Source of the DNA: a bacterium
GTDB taxonomy: Bacteria > Desulfobacterota > Binatia > HRBIN30 > CADEER01
Direction of reading: 5' to 3'
DNA length: 60,361 nt
Assembly: GCA_030430165.1 (NCBI GenBank)
Contig: JAUIGL010000034.1
Coordinates: 1 to 60,361, forward strand
Positions 27,469 to 35,526 of this stretch are shown here, one piece after another (the stretch's first letter is position 1; each line of letters begins with the position of its first letter). Both the position numbers and the translations under genes were made by a program. Below the pieces are notes generated by a model, which saw only the letters and a list, made by a program, of their open reading frames with translations, did no database searches and had not been told where the DNA came from.

Positions 27469-28547
27469 TCGGTCGACTCGCGGTGCGCTCGCCCCAGCCA
27501 GCGCGTCGCGACGAAGACCGCGACGCCGGCGACCGCAACCAGCAGCGCTTCGAGCGGACCGCGAGCCACCACTGCCATGAACGCGAGCGCCGAGAACACC
27601 AGACAACTCGCATAGAGCACCAACACCGCCGAGCGGATCGAGATTCCGGTTCGCATCAGCCGATGGTGGATGTGATCGCGGTCGGCGCGAACCACCCCGG
27701 CGACGCCCGCACCCAGCCAACGACGCGAGAGCGCGTGCGCGGTGTCGCTGAGCGGCAGGCCGAGCGCCAGCACCGGAACCGTGAGCACGACCGCGGTCGC
27801 GCCTTTTTGCAGCGACTGGATCGACAACACCGCCATGGAGAAACCGATCAGCAAGCTGCCCGAGTCGCCGAGGAAGATCGACGCCGGCGGAAAGTTGTAC
27901 GGCAAGAAGCCGAGCAGGCAGCCGCCGAGGATCGCCCAGATCAGAACCGCGTCGCTCCGCCCTTCCATCGCCGCAACACCGATCAAGGTGATCGCCGCGA
28001 TCAGGCCGACGCCCGCCGCGAGGCCGTCGAGGCCGTCGATCAAGTTGAAGGCGTTGGTAACCCCGACGATCCAGGCGATGGTCACCAAAGGTCCGATCGG
28101 ACCGAGCTCGATGGTTCCGCCGCTCAGCGGGTTGGTGATCGCCTCGAAGCCGAAACCGGCGATCGCGACCGCGGACGCGGCGGTTACCTGGACGGCGAGC
28201 TTGATCGCCGGACCGAGCTCGATTCCGTCGTCGACGACCCCGAGCAAGAAGACGACCGACGCCGCAGCCACCAACCAGACGCCGCCGTCGTAGCGATCGG
28301 CGAGGGCGACCTCGAACAGCTCGGGGAAGACGAAACGTCCAAACGACCAGGTACAGGCGAACGCCGCGCCGATGGCGAGCCCACCCAGGAGCGGGACGTC
28401 GCGGCCGTGCGAGTGGCGCTCGCGCGGCCGGTCGACGAACGAAAACGCAGCAGCAAGCCGGGCGACCAGCGGCGTCGCCATCGCCGCCAGTAGCGCCGCG
28501 AAGAGGGCGAGCGCGGCAACCGGACCCGGATGCAGGGAGGTCTCCAA
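27465..28547 (-). CDS. WecA/MraY-like polyprenyl-phosphate sugar-1-phosphate transferase
   Basis: A 360-residue polytopic membrane enzyme of the glycosyltransferase-4 family. It moves a HexNAc-1-phosphate from a UDP-sugar to undecaprenyl phosphate, the first step of lipid-linked glycan assembly. Motifs are GVVDDGIEL (Mg-binding DD), NAFNLIDGLDGLAAG, IFLGDSGSLL, and the cytoplasmic loop DRDHIHHRL typical of WecA/TagO rather than MraY. The frame begins only at TTG 28547, with no obvious ribosome site; a shorter start would remove the first helix. Translational overlap with the oligosaccharyltransferase suggests it builds that enzyme's donor. Confidence 0.92.
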   Translation of the reverse strand: METSLHPGPVAALALFAALLAAMATPLVARLAAAFSFVDRPRERHSHGRDVPLLGGLAIGAAFACTWSFGRFVFPELFEVALADRYDGGVWLVAAASVVFLLGVVDDGIELGPAIKLAVQVTAASAVAIAGFGFEAITNPLSGGTIELGPIGPLVTIAWIVGVTNAFNLIDGLDGLAAGVGLIAAITLIGVAAMEGRSDAVLIWAILGGCLLGFLPYNFPPASIFLGDSGSLLIGFSMAVLSIQSLQKGATAVVLTVPVLALGLPLSDTAHALSRRWLGAGVAGVVRADRDHIHHRLMRTGISIRSAVLVLYASCLVFSALAFMAVVARGPLEALLVAVAGVAVFVATRWLGRAHRESTE

Positions 28548-28738
28548 AGGAGTCGACCGAGCATCACCTCGAGAGCGGGGTCACGAAACCAGTGCTGCGG
28601 TCGATCCCCTCGCGTCCCATGCTCGCCTCCAAAGCCACCGCACCGAGCGCGGCGGCGAGTTCCCTCGGAGGCAAGCATTATTCACGAACCCGGCCCGGAT
28701 ACCACCAGCAACCCCCCGCGAACCGACAGCGACCAACC

Positions 28739-28775
28739 ACCCCCAGACCCCAGCTCCCAGCTCCTGGATCCCAAC
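28739..28775 (-). repeat. Repeat E, inverted copy
   Basis: C-rich stretch with CCCAGCTCCCAGCTCCTGG, the reverse complement of the G-rich stretch at 29773-29822 on the other side of the PF10118 gene. The rest of 28548-28833 shows no coding sequence. Confidence 0.7.
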
Positions 28776-28833
28776 CCAGCGAGGCCGCGAGACCGAGGCA
28801 GAACGAAACAGCGAGCAACCAGCTATCAAAGAA

Positions 28834-29652
28834 TCAAGCCGGCGCGCCGATCTCCTCGAGGTGCGCGTGCGCCATCTCGAGATCGTCGATCTGGTTCGGG
28901 TGGAAATCGCGCCGCAGATAGTCCTTGAACCCGTCGCGCAGCGCCCGCCGCATCTTGCCGCCGTCGCGTCGTTCGAGGTCGCGCAGCATCGCCTTGGTTT
29001 GCGCGCGATCGATGCCGTCCTGATCGAGCAGCATCCGCATCCCCGCGCCGGCCCACACGACGAGCACAACGGTGGCGAAGAGAAACCCGGTGATCCGCAG
29101 CGCGTAGCTCGGATGGGTCGCCTGCAGAACATCGAAGGCAACCGCCTTGTGCTCGATCTCCTCGATCGCGTGCCAGGCAATCAACCGCTGCATCACCGGG
29201 TGGGCTTCGCGCCGGCGCGGATTCTCCAGGGCAAACGCACCCAGGGTCGCGGTGTAGTGTTCGGCGCCGGCCGTGATCGACAAGCGAAACGCCGCCGGCA
29301 ACAGCTTGGTCGACCAGGTGGTGAACTTGCGGAAGCGCGCCAGGAAACGATCGATCGAGTACCCCTGCGCGCGCAGCGCCGCGAAGTAGCGCTCGTGCTC
29401 GTGCGCGTGCCGCCCCTCCTGGCCGTTGAAGCCGCGCACCTGGCGCAGCAGCTCGGGGTCTTCGATGCGGTCGACGTGGTCCATCACCGAGCGCACGAAG
29501 AAACGCTCGCCGTCGGGGAACACCAGATTCAATCCGTTGAAGATGTGGGTCTGGACCGGGTTGCCGCCAAACCAGTGCTGGGGAATGTCTTCGTCGAACG
29601 GCAGGCTCAGCTTGCGAACCGGAATCTCATTGCGGGCGGCTGCTTCACTCAT
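28834..29652 (-). CDS. PF10118-type metal-dependent hydrolase
   Basis: A 272-residue protein of the predicted metal-dependent hydrolase family PF10118. Conserved helices carry GQEGRHAHEHERYF, TAGAEHYTATLGAF and AWHAIEEIEHKAVAFDV, whose Glu/His pairs look like a ferritin-like diiron site. A hydrophobic helix lies near residue 195 (GFLFATVVLVVWAGAG). The ATG at 29652 has a strong AAGGAGG six bases upstream, which rejects a longer start at 29727. The promoter carries a symmetric GTAC array. The true reaction in this family is not established; genes of this kind are often TetR-controlled and near fatty-acid or steroid enzymes. Confidence 0.88.
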   Translation of the reverse strand: MSEAAARNEIPVRKLSLPFDEDIPQHWFGGNPVQTHIFNGLNLVFPDGERFFVRSVMDHVDRIEDPELLRQVRGFNGQEGRHAHEHERYFAALRAQGYSIDRFLARFRKFTTWSTKLLPAAFRLSITAGAEHYTATLGAFALENPRRREAHPVMQRLIAWHAIEEIEHKAVAFDVLQATHPSYALRITGFLFATVVLVVWAGAGMRMLLDQDGIDRAQTKAMLRDLERRDGGKMRRALRDGFKDYLRRDFHPNQIDDLEMAHAHLEEIGAPA

Positions 29653-29677
29653 GGCGATCCTCCTTGGCAAAGGGGAA

Positions 29678-29707
29678 GTACTGATCCGTACAAGTACGCT
29701 TCTGTAC
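29678..29707. promoter_or_regulatory. Symmetric GTAC array, probable operator
   Basis: Four GTAC tetranucleotides at 29678, 29688, 29694 and 29704 are arranged symmetrically about one centre (spacings 10, 6, 10). It lies 26-55 bases upstream of the PF10118 start codon, overlapping the predicted -10. It suits a TetR-type dimer pair. Confidence 0.6.
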
Positions 29708-29727
29708 GTTTTCAGGTCGAGTGTCAA
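29702..29727 (-). promoter_or_regulatory. Candidate promoter of the PF10118 gene
   Basis: A perfect -35 TTGACA on the minus strand (29722-29727). The -10 is weak, TACAGA-like near 29702-29707 with a short 15-base spacing, and overlaps the operator. Confidence 0.45.
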
Positions 29728-29772
29728 GCGCCGTTGGCTAGTTTTCGATTTTGGCTAGAGAAACAACCTCTT

Positions 29773-29822
29773 ATGGGGATCTGGGGGCTGGGATCTGGGA
29801 GCTGGGATCTGGGGGCTGGGGT
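29773..29822 (+). repeat. Repeat E, G-rich tandem copy
   Basis: Tandem GGGATCTGGGAGCTGGGATC-like units between the PF10118 and glutathione peroxidase genes. A related C-rich stretch (CCCCAGCC/CAGCCTTCAG units) follows at 29889-29930. Nothing else is visible in 29708-29956. Confidence 0.7.
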
Positions 29823-29956
29823 GGGCGGTTTGCATCGGATGGCGGTGGTTCGGCGAGGGGCCTTATCGCGATCGACGTCGCGCCAGCAACCACCAGCCCC
29901 AGCCGTAGCCTTCAGCCCCAGCCTTCAGCCTTCATTGCGGAGACAACGATTCAGCC

Positions 29957-30442
29957 TCAGAGCGCTTCTTCGATCGCCGTGGTGACCGCTTTATCCGTCG
30001 GCTCGACGCCGGGGTCGAAGCGGGCCACCACTTCCCCCTGCTTGTTGACGACGAACTTGGCGAAGTTCCATTTGATGTCGCCGGGGCCATCGGGCTGGGT
30101 CTCCTGTGAGGTCAGGAATCCGTAGAGCGGGTGCCGCTCGTCGCCGTTGACGTCGATCTTGGAGAACAGCGGAAACGTGACGTCGAAGCGGGTCTCGCAG
30201 AAGGTCTTGATCTCCTCGTCGCTGCCGGGTTCCTGGCCGGCGAACTGGTTGCACGGAAAACCGAGCACGGCGAAGCCGCGCCCCTTGTAGCGGCGGTGCA
30301 GCTCCTCGAGCCCCTTGTACTGCGGGGTCAGCCCGCACTCGGAAGCAACGTTGACGACGAGCAGGGTCTTGCCGGCGAAATCTGCCAGATTCTTGTCGTC
30401 GCCGTCGACCGTGACCGCAGAGAAATCGTGAATCGAAGCCAT
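29957..30442 (-). CDS. Glutathione peroxidase family (thiol peroxidase)
   Basis: A 161-residue complete GPx-fold peroxidase that reduces hydroperoxides with thioredoxin or glutathione. The catalytic tetrad segments are VNVASECGLTPQY (Cys in place of selenocysteine), GFPCNQFAGQEPG (Gln) and KWNFAKFVV (Trp, Asn). The second Cys in FPCNQF and one near GSDEEIKTFC are candidates for resolving cysteines. ATG 30442 is preferred because AGGAG lies six bases upstream; ATG 30448 directly abuts it. It has no signal peptide and is cytoplasmic. Confidence 0.95.
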   Translation of the reverse strand: MASIHDFSAVTVDGDDKNLADFAGKTLLVVNVASECGLTPQYKGLEELHRRYKGRGFAVLGFPCNQFAGQEPGSDEEIKTFCETRFDVTFPLFSKIDVNGDERHPLYGFLTSQETQPDGPGDIKWNFAKFVVNKQGEVVARFDPGVEPTDKAVTTAIEEAL

Positions 30443-30526
30443 GAACATCTCCTGTCGATGATAACGGCACCTTGCCTTAGCAGGCTGCCGAAAACGAGCA
30501 AAATGGACCACCCAGCCGAACGGATC

Positions 30527-31465
30527 TCAACGGAAGGCAGTCTGCGGCGGATCGAGGCCGCGCAGGGCGCGAGCCGCCCCCGGAATCTCCATCAGGCAGC
30601 ACACTGCGGTGATCGCCAAGGCCGCCGGCTGCTGGTAGGCGCGCAGGCCGTAGCGGCGGCCGTTGGCGACGCACATCCTCCAGCTGTTGAGCAGGCGGCC
30701 GGCAAAGACCGCCGGCAGCGAGAGCGGACCGATCCGCACCGTCCAGGAATAGGGCACCGCCCGGTCCACCTGCCGCGCCCGCACGATGCCGAATCCCAGG
30801 CTGCGCCGGATCTGGACCTCCGAGCTCCAGTCGTGCGCGTGATTCACCACCAGGTGCGGGTCGACCGCCATCTTCATGCCGAGTCGCTTGGCGGTTGCGC
30901 CGCGCAGGCTCGAGCTGTGCGCGCCGACCCCCGCGGTCTCCGCGTCGCCGTCGAGCACGCGCAGGAACTCGCGCCGCCGGCATACGGCGTTGTTCTCGGT
31001 CAGGTGTCGTGAATCGTCGTCGCGCCGATCGTCGATGAACGATCTCGAGTTGATCTCGAGAACGCGCGTCAACAACGACCCGCCGTCGTAACGCGTGACT
31101 CCGCTGATCACCGCGGCCGCGGGGTGGAGGCGAGCCGCCTCGCGACACTCGGCCAACCATCCCGGCTGCGGAACGCAGTCGCCGTCGAGCATGGCGACCA
31201 GGTCGGTACGCGCCGCTTGCAGACCGGCGCTCTTCAGAACCCGCGCGTCATCGCTCTCGGCGAAGAGAATCCGCAACCCCGGCAACCGCCGCGGCAGATC
31301 CGCGGGGACCCGCTCGCGCAAGGCGGACGATTCGACCAGGAGGAACTCGGTTTCACCGTCGTCTTGGGCGGCCAGCGCGCACAGGACTTCGCGCAAGCGC
31401 GACCAGGTCGCCTCCGTCGCCGCAGCGTAGTCGATCGTGATCAGAACACTGACTTGGGGGCTCAT
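30527..31465 (-). CDS. Family 2 glycosyltransferase
   Basis: A protein of about 312 residues with a GT-A fold: N-terminal VSVLITIDY, sugar-nucleotide and metal site AMLDGDCVPQPGW (DxD), acceptor-side ENNAVCRRREFL, and a C-terminal half with two hydrophobic segments (LSLPAVFAGRLLNSW; QQPAALAITAVCCL) suggesting membrane association. It probably adds a sugar to a lipid-linked or exported glycan. It is only 2 kb from the oligosaccharyltransferase/WecA pair but separated by unrelated genes, so a shared pathway is a guess. The start at 31465 lacks a clear ribosome site. Confidence 0.85.
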   Translation of the reverse strand: MSPQVSVLITIDYAAATEATWSRLREVLCALAAQDDGETEFLLVESSALRERVPADLPRRLPGLRILFAESDDARVLKSAGLQAARTDLVAMLDGDCVPQPGWLAECREAARLHPAAAVISGVTRYDGGSLLTRVLEINSRSFIDDRRDDDSRHLTENNAVCRRREFLRVLDGDAETAGVGAHSSSLRGATAKRLGMKMAVDPHLVVNHAHDWSSEVQIRRSLGFGIVRARQVDRAVPYSWTVRIGPLSLPAVFAGRLLNSWRMCVANGRRYGLRAYQQPAALAITAVCCLMEIPGAARALRGLDPPQTAFR

Positions 31466-31582
31466 GACGGCGCACCTGGGCAACCGTATTTTCTGCCCGA
31501 CGACCGGTCAACCGTTGGAGTCGGTCGCCAGCGACGAGGTATGGTGCGGCCTTCCCCACGGCAGCAGCGCGAAAGGAACAGC

Positions 31583-32551
31583 ATGGTCAGGGTCTCGCTC
31601 CGCTTCGATCTCCGCTTCCCCCCGTTCGCTCCGGGAAGCCACGCAGAGCGCTACGCCTCCTGCCTCGACCAGGCCGAATGGGGAGATAGCCTGGGGCTGT
31701 CCTCGGTAACGCTGTGCGAGCACCACGGCATCGACGACGGCTTCATGTCGGCACCGCTGACGGTTGCCGCCGCGGTCGCCGGACGAACCCGCAAGATCGG
31801 CATCAACATCGTCGCCGCCTTGATCCCGTTGCACGACCCGATCCGTTTCGCCGAACAGTGCGCCGCCGTCCAGCTGATCAGCAACAACAGACTGCTGCTC
31901 GTCGCCGGCCTCGGCTACCGTGCCGAGGAGTTCGAGATGGCCGGAATCGAACGCAAAGGCCGGGGCCGGCGGCTCGAAGAGTACGTCCAGGTCATGCTCA
32001 AGGCGTGGAGCGGCGAGCCCTTCGAGTGGCGCGGGCGAACCATCCGCGTGACACCGCGGCCGGAGATTCCCCCCGCGTTGTTCATCGGCGGCTCGACCGA
32101 GACCGCCGCGCGCCGCGCGGCGCGCCTCGGGCTCGGCTTCTTTCCGGCGATCGACGATCCCGCCCTGCGCGAGCTGTACCTATCCGAGTGCGAGTCGCGC
32201 GGGATCAAGCCGGGCTTCGTCATCCTGCCGAAGGGGCCCGGCTTCGTTCACGTATCGAACCAACCGGACGAAGATTGGGAGAAGATCGCCCCCTACGCCC
32301 TGCACGAGGCGACTACCTACGCCTCGTGGCAAACGCCGGGCCAGCGCTCGACCGTTCACGTCGAAGCCAAGACCGCCGAAGAGCTACGCGCTTCGGGCAG
32401 CTACCGCGTCGTCACCCCTGAGCAGTGCGTCGAGCTGGCGCGCGCCGAGGGCGTGCTGACCCTGCATCCGCTGATGGGCGGGCTCCCGCCCGAGCTCGGC
32501 TGGCAGGGGCTGCGACTGTTCGAACGCGAGGTCCTGCCGCACATCCGCTGA
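31583..32551 (+). CDS. LLM-class flavin-dependent oxidoreductase
   Basis: A 322-residue luciferase-like monooxygenase fold (TIM barrel binding FMN or F420): SVTLCEHHGIDDGF near residue 45, IGINIVAALIPLHDPIRFAEQ, LLVAGLGYRAEEFE and the C-terminal LPPELGWQGLRLFEREVLP. GAAAGGA six bases before ATG 31583 fixes the start; the upstream extension of the open frame is non-coding. An alpha/beta hydrolase follows on the same strand after 56 bases, so they may be co-expressed for degradation of a small organic compound. Cofactor choice cannot be read from sequence. Confidence 0.92.
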   Translation: MVRVSLRFDLRFPPFAPGSHAERYASCLDQAEWGDSLGLSSVTLCEHHGIDDGFMSAPLTVAAAVAGRTRKIGINIVAALIPLHDPIRFAEQCAAVQLISNNRLLLVAGLGYRAEEFEMAGIERKGRGRRLEEYVQVMLKAWSGEPFEWRGRTIRVTPRPEIPPALFIGGSTETAARRAARLGLGFFPAIDDPALRELYLSECESRGIKPGFVILPKGPGFVHVSNQPDEDWEKIAPYALHEATTYASWQTPGQRSTVHVEAKTAEELRASGSYRVVTPEQCVELARAEGVLTLHPLMGGLPPELGWQGLRLFEREVLPHIR

Positions 32552-32607
32552 GCCCACGCCCGCCCCCCGTCGCGCCGGCCGGGGTTCTGTGGTTACGTTT
32601 GCACACC

Positions 32608-33459
32608 ATGAGCGCCCGCCGCATCGAGCTCTCGACCCGAGACGACCTGGTCCTCGTCGCCGACGCCTGGGGCGCCCCGGGCGATCGGGTGGTGCTCCTG
32701 CAGCACGGCGGTGGACAAACTCGACACGCCTGGGGCGGCACCGCCGAGCGACTGGCGGAGGCGGGGTGGTACGCCGTCGCCCTCGACCTGCGCGGCCACG
32801 GCGACAGCGCTTGGGATCCGAACGCGGACTACGGCCTCGACGCCTATGCCGCCGACACCCTGGACGTCCTCGGCCAACTCGGAGGCTCTCCGGTCGTGGT
32901 CGGCGCCTCGCTCGGCGGACTGGCGGCCCTGCGCGCCCAGGGACGGACCGAAGGCGACGTCTTCTCCGCGCTCGTCCTGGTCGACGTCACCCCGCGGCTG
33001 AACCGCGAGGGCACCGACAACATCATCCGCTTCATGGCGGCGCGCATGGAAGAAGGCTTCGCCACCCTCGACGAGGTCGCGGACTCGATCGCCGAGTACC
33101 TGCCGCACCGCCGGCGCCCCTCCAACCTGGAGGGACTCAAGAAGAACCTGCGGCTCGACAAGGACGGACGCTACCGCTGGCACTGGGACCCCGCCTTCAT
33201 CACCTCGAAGAGGCGGGTCAGCCCGGACAGCGCCGAGAGCCTGCTCACGGCGACGGCGCGCCTGCGCGTACCGACCCTCCTGGTGCGCGGCCGGATGAGC
33301 GACATCGTCACCGAGGAGACCGCCCGAGAGTTCCTCGACCTGGTTCCGCACGCCGAGTACGTCGACGTGTCGGGCGCCGGGCACATGGTTGCCGGCGACC
33401 GCAACGACATCTTTTGCGACGCGGTGGTCGATTTCCTGTCGAAGCTGGAACGCAACTGA
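32608..33459 (+). CDS. Alpha/beta hydrolase
   Basis: A 283-residue soluble alpha/beta-fold hydrolase. VVLLQHGGGQTRHAW supplies the oxyanion HG, VVVGASLGGLAAL carries the nucleophile Ser (GxSxG), TLLVRGRMSDIV carries the probable Asp, and SGAGHMVAGD the catalytic His. The LDLRGHGDSAW segment is typical of esterases, C-C hydrolases and peroxidase-like members. There is no signal peptide. It follows the LLM oxidoreductase on the same strand. The substrate is unknown. Confidence 0.93.
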   Translation: MSARRIELSTRDDLVLVADAWGAPGDRVVLLQHGGGQTRHAWGGTAERLAEAGWYAVALDLRGHGDSAWDPNADYGLDAYAADTLDVLGQLGGSPVVVGASLGGLAALRAQGRTEGDVFSALVLVDVTPRLNREGTDNIIRFMAARMEEGFATLDEVADSIAEYLPHRRRPSNLEGLKKNLRLDKDGRYRWHWDPAFITSKRRVSPDSAESLLTATARLRVPTLLVRGRMSDIVTEETAREFLDLVPHAEYVDVSGAGHMVAGDRNDIFCDAVVDFLSKLERN

Positions 33460-33473
33460 GGCCGGAACACGGT

Positions 33474-33728
33474 CCCCCTCCTTACCGAGGAGGGAGCTAG
33501 GGGGAGGTCACAAGCTGCGTTGCGAGGAGCTTCTTTTCTCTGGCAAATGGCCTCCAGTTGACCCCCCTGAAGTCCCCCCTTGCCAAGGGGGGACGAGTTT
33601 TGGGTCCTGGCCCCCTCCTTACCAAGGAGGGGGTTAGGGGGGTCACGGCGCGACGCAAGGAGCTTCCGTTTGACGGGCGATCGGCCTCCGGCTGACCCCC
33701 CTGAAGTCCCCCCTTGCCAAGCGGGGAC
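33474..33728 (+). repeat. Repeat B, two tandem composite units
   Basis: Two imperfect copies of a unit of about 135 bases. Each unit has a palindromic half (CCTCCTTACCAAGGAGG at 33474-33511 and 33611-33645) and a second half (CCCCCTTGCCAAGGGGGG type at 33559-33596 and 33692-33728), with similar sequence between. It fills most of the 440-base gap between the hydrolase and efp. A third copy lies inverted at 53858-53974. Confidence 0.85.
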
Positions 33729-33899
33729 GAGATGCGGTTTCGGGACGCGAACTGCACCAAAACGAAAGCCAAACTGGCCCCAGCCACTCCCCTTGCCTAC
33801 TTGCCACGCCGGACCGCAACGGCTAGCTCTCCGGGAGCACCGTTGCGGCGACCGGCGCGACGCCTACGGGCCGCCGATCGCCCCCCAGAAGAGGTACCC

Positions 33900-34466
33900 A
33901 TGGATAAAGTACAAGCCACCAATCTGCGCCCCGGCATGGTCGTCAGCTTTCAGGATGCCCCCCACCGCGTGATGGCCTTCCAGCACCGCACCCCGGGCAA
34001 GGGTAACGCCGTCGTCCAGGCCAAGCTGCGCAACCTGCGCACCGGCACCCAGACCGAGACGCGGCTGATGTCGACCGAGAGCATGGAACGCCTCAGCGTC
34101 GAAGGTCGGGCGATGGAGTACCTCTACGACGACGGCACCGGCATGGTGTTCATGGACTCCGAGAACTACGAACAGATCACGCTCGGCCGCGATCTGATCG
34201 AGAACGAAGCCCCATGGCTCGAGCCCAACATCAAGGTCACGGTGCAGTACATCGGCGGCGAGGCGATGGGAATCGAGCTGCCCAAGACCCTCGACGTCGA
34301 GGTCAGCGAGACCGAGCCACCCCTCAAGGGCGCAACCGCTTCCGCTTCACCAAAGCACGCGACGCTGGCCAACGGCGTCGTGATCAAGGTCCCGCAGTTC
34401 ATCGAGACCGGCGAGATGGTCCGCGTCGACCCCGCGGAGGGCCGCTACGTCGAGCGCGTCAAGTAG
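33900..34466 (+). CDS. efp: Translation elongation factor P
   Basis: A 188-residue complete EF-P, which binds the ribosome between P and E sites and relieves stalling at proline runs. Domain I KOW-like beta barrel with the tip loop TPGKGNAVVQ, where Lys34 is the position normally beta-lysylated or otherwise modified. Domains II-III are OB folds ending in VDPAEGRYVERVK. GAAGAGG upstream supports the ATG at 33900. A methyltransferase gene is convergent and overlaps by eight bases. No EpmA/EpmB-type modification gene is in the window. Confidence 0.97.
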   Translation: MDKVQATNLRPGMVVSFQDAPHRVMAFQHRTPGKGNAVVQAKLRNLRTGTQTETRLMSTESMERLSVEGRAMEYLYDDGTGMVFMDSENYEQITLGRDLIENEAPWLEPNIKVTVQYIGGEAMGIELPKTLDVEVSETEPPLKGATASASPKHATLANGVVIKVPQFIETGEMVRVDPAEGRYVERVK

Positions 34467-35223
34467 TCGGAGCGTCCGGCTTCTTGAGCAGCCAGATGTA
34501 GCCCGGGCAGGCCCAGAAGAAGGAACGCACCACCAGGCGCGCCACCCAGGCCTTCAACGTCCCGGGCGGTACCATGTAATCGGTGTGATACCGCAACGGC
34601 TCGGTGATCGTCTTGCGCGTGTAGTCGATGCGACGGAAGCGCCTGACCAGGCGCTTCAAGCCCCAGTAGGTACGGTGCTTCTCGTAGTAGTACGGGCCCT
34701 TGCCGGCGATACGCATGTAGAGATGCGCCAGCGGGCGCGGAATCACCGACAACAACGGCAGCCGGTAGTGCGGCTCCATCAGCATCCAGCGGTTGTTGGC
34801 GGCAAAGTAGCAGACGCCGCCCGGCCGCAGCACCCGGTAGATCTCTTCGAACATCCGGTCGGCGTCCGGCACATGCTCGTACACCTGCGAGCAGATCACG
34901 ATGTCGAGCGAGTCGTCGGCGAACGGAATGTCGAGCGCGTCGCCGACGCGAAACTCGAGGTTCGAGCCACTGAAGTTGCGGCGCGCGTGCTCGATGCCGA
35001 TCTCGTCGATGTCGATCCCGGTGACGTGACCGAGCCGCTGCGCCAGGACGTGGTCGATGATGCCGGTCGAAGCCCCCACGTTGAGCAGCGTCTTCTCGGC
35101 GAGCGGCTCGGCAAAGTGGTTCGACAACACAGCGAGCATCGTTTTCGCCTTGCGCTCGCGCTCGTCGGTGTCGAACATCGACGAGCAGCCGTCGGAATAC
35201 CGGTACTGATATCCTCGCTCCAT
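34459..35223 (-). CDS. SAM-dependent methyltransferase (class I)
   Basis: A 254-residue protein with a Methyltransf_11-type core: LLNVGASTGIIDHVLA (motif I, with GAS in place of the more usual GCG), VTGIDIDEIGIEHAR (motif II), GDALDIPFADDSLDIVIC and VLRPGGVCYFAANN. The C-terminal part is basic with a hydrophobic stretch (VVRSFFWACPGYIWLL), which suggests membrane association and a lipid-linked or glycan substrate. There are no partner genes; it is convergent with efp. Confidence 0.9.
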   Translation of the reverse strand: MERGYQYRYSDGCSSMFDTDERERKAKTMLAVLSNHFAEPLAEKTLLNVGASTGIIDHVLAQRLGHVTGIDIDEIGIEHARRNFSGSNLEFRVGDALDIPFADDSLDIVICSQVYEHVPDADRMFEEIYRVLRPGGVCYFAANNRWMLMEPHYRLPLLSVIPRPLAHLYMRIAGKGPYYYEKHRTYWGLKRLVRRFRRIDYTRKTITEPLRYHTDYMVPPGTLKAWVARLVVRSFFWACPGYIWLLKKPDAPTT

Positions 35224-35345
35224 GACCCGCTAGCAGCGTAGCACGACGGCCCTGGTTCGCCACCGAAAACAACCGGGGCGCCGCGACCGCCGCGACTGAG
35301 CAAATCCGGGCCGATTCGCCCGAAACTACGCTCATCCCGGTCGGG

Positions 35346-35400
35346 GGTCGGTATCGCTATCGGTATCGAAAGCGAAGGCGATACCGATAGCGACCCCGAC
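35346..35400. repeat. Repeat C, palindromic copy
   Basis: GGTATCGCTATCGGTATCG, then a short loop, then the inverted form ending CGACCCCGAC. It lies in the 303-base gap between the methyltransferase and cyclase genes. Related copies are at 46838-46890 and 53771-53810. Nothing else is visible in the gap. Confidence 0.8.
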
Positions 35401-35526
35401 GATTTGGAGACTCGGCCGGGGGGAGACAACCGATCCATTCGTGCACGTTGCCAGGCCTGCCCCGTGTAATTTACTCCTCCGCCTTGGAACGGTAGGTTCT
35501 CCAGGTCTGCGACAGGAATCCCATCG

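Noticed and set aside
29760-29930. Regulatory RNA or coding sequence in the G-rich region
   Set aside because: The sequence is low-complexity tandem units that recur elsewhere as repeat E.
29957-30442. Selenocysteine in the glutathione peroxidase
   Set aside because: The active-site codon is an ordinary Cys codon in an uninterrupted frame.
33474-33728. CRISPR array
   Set aside because: Only two units, each internally palindromic, with similar rather than unique sequence between; no cas genes.
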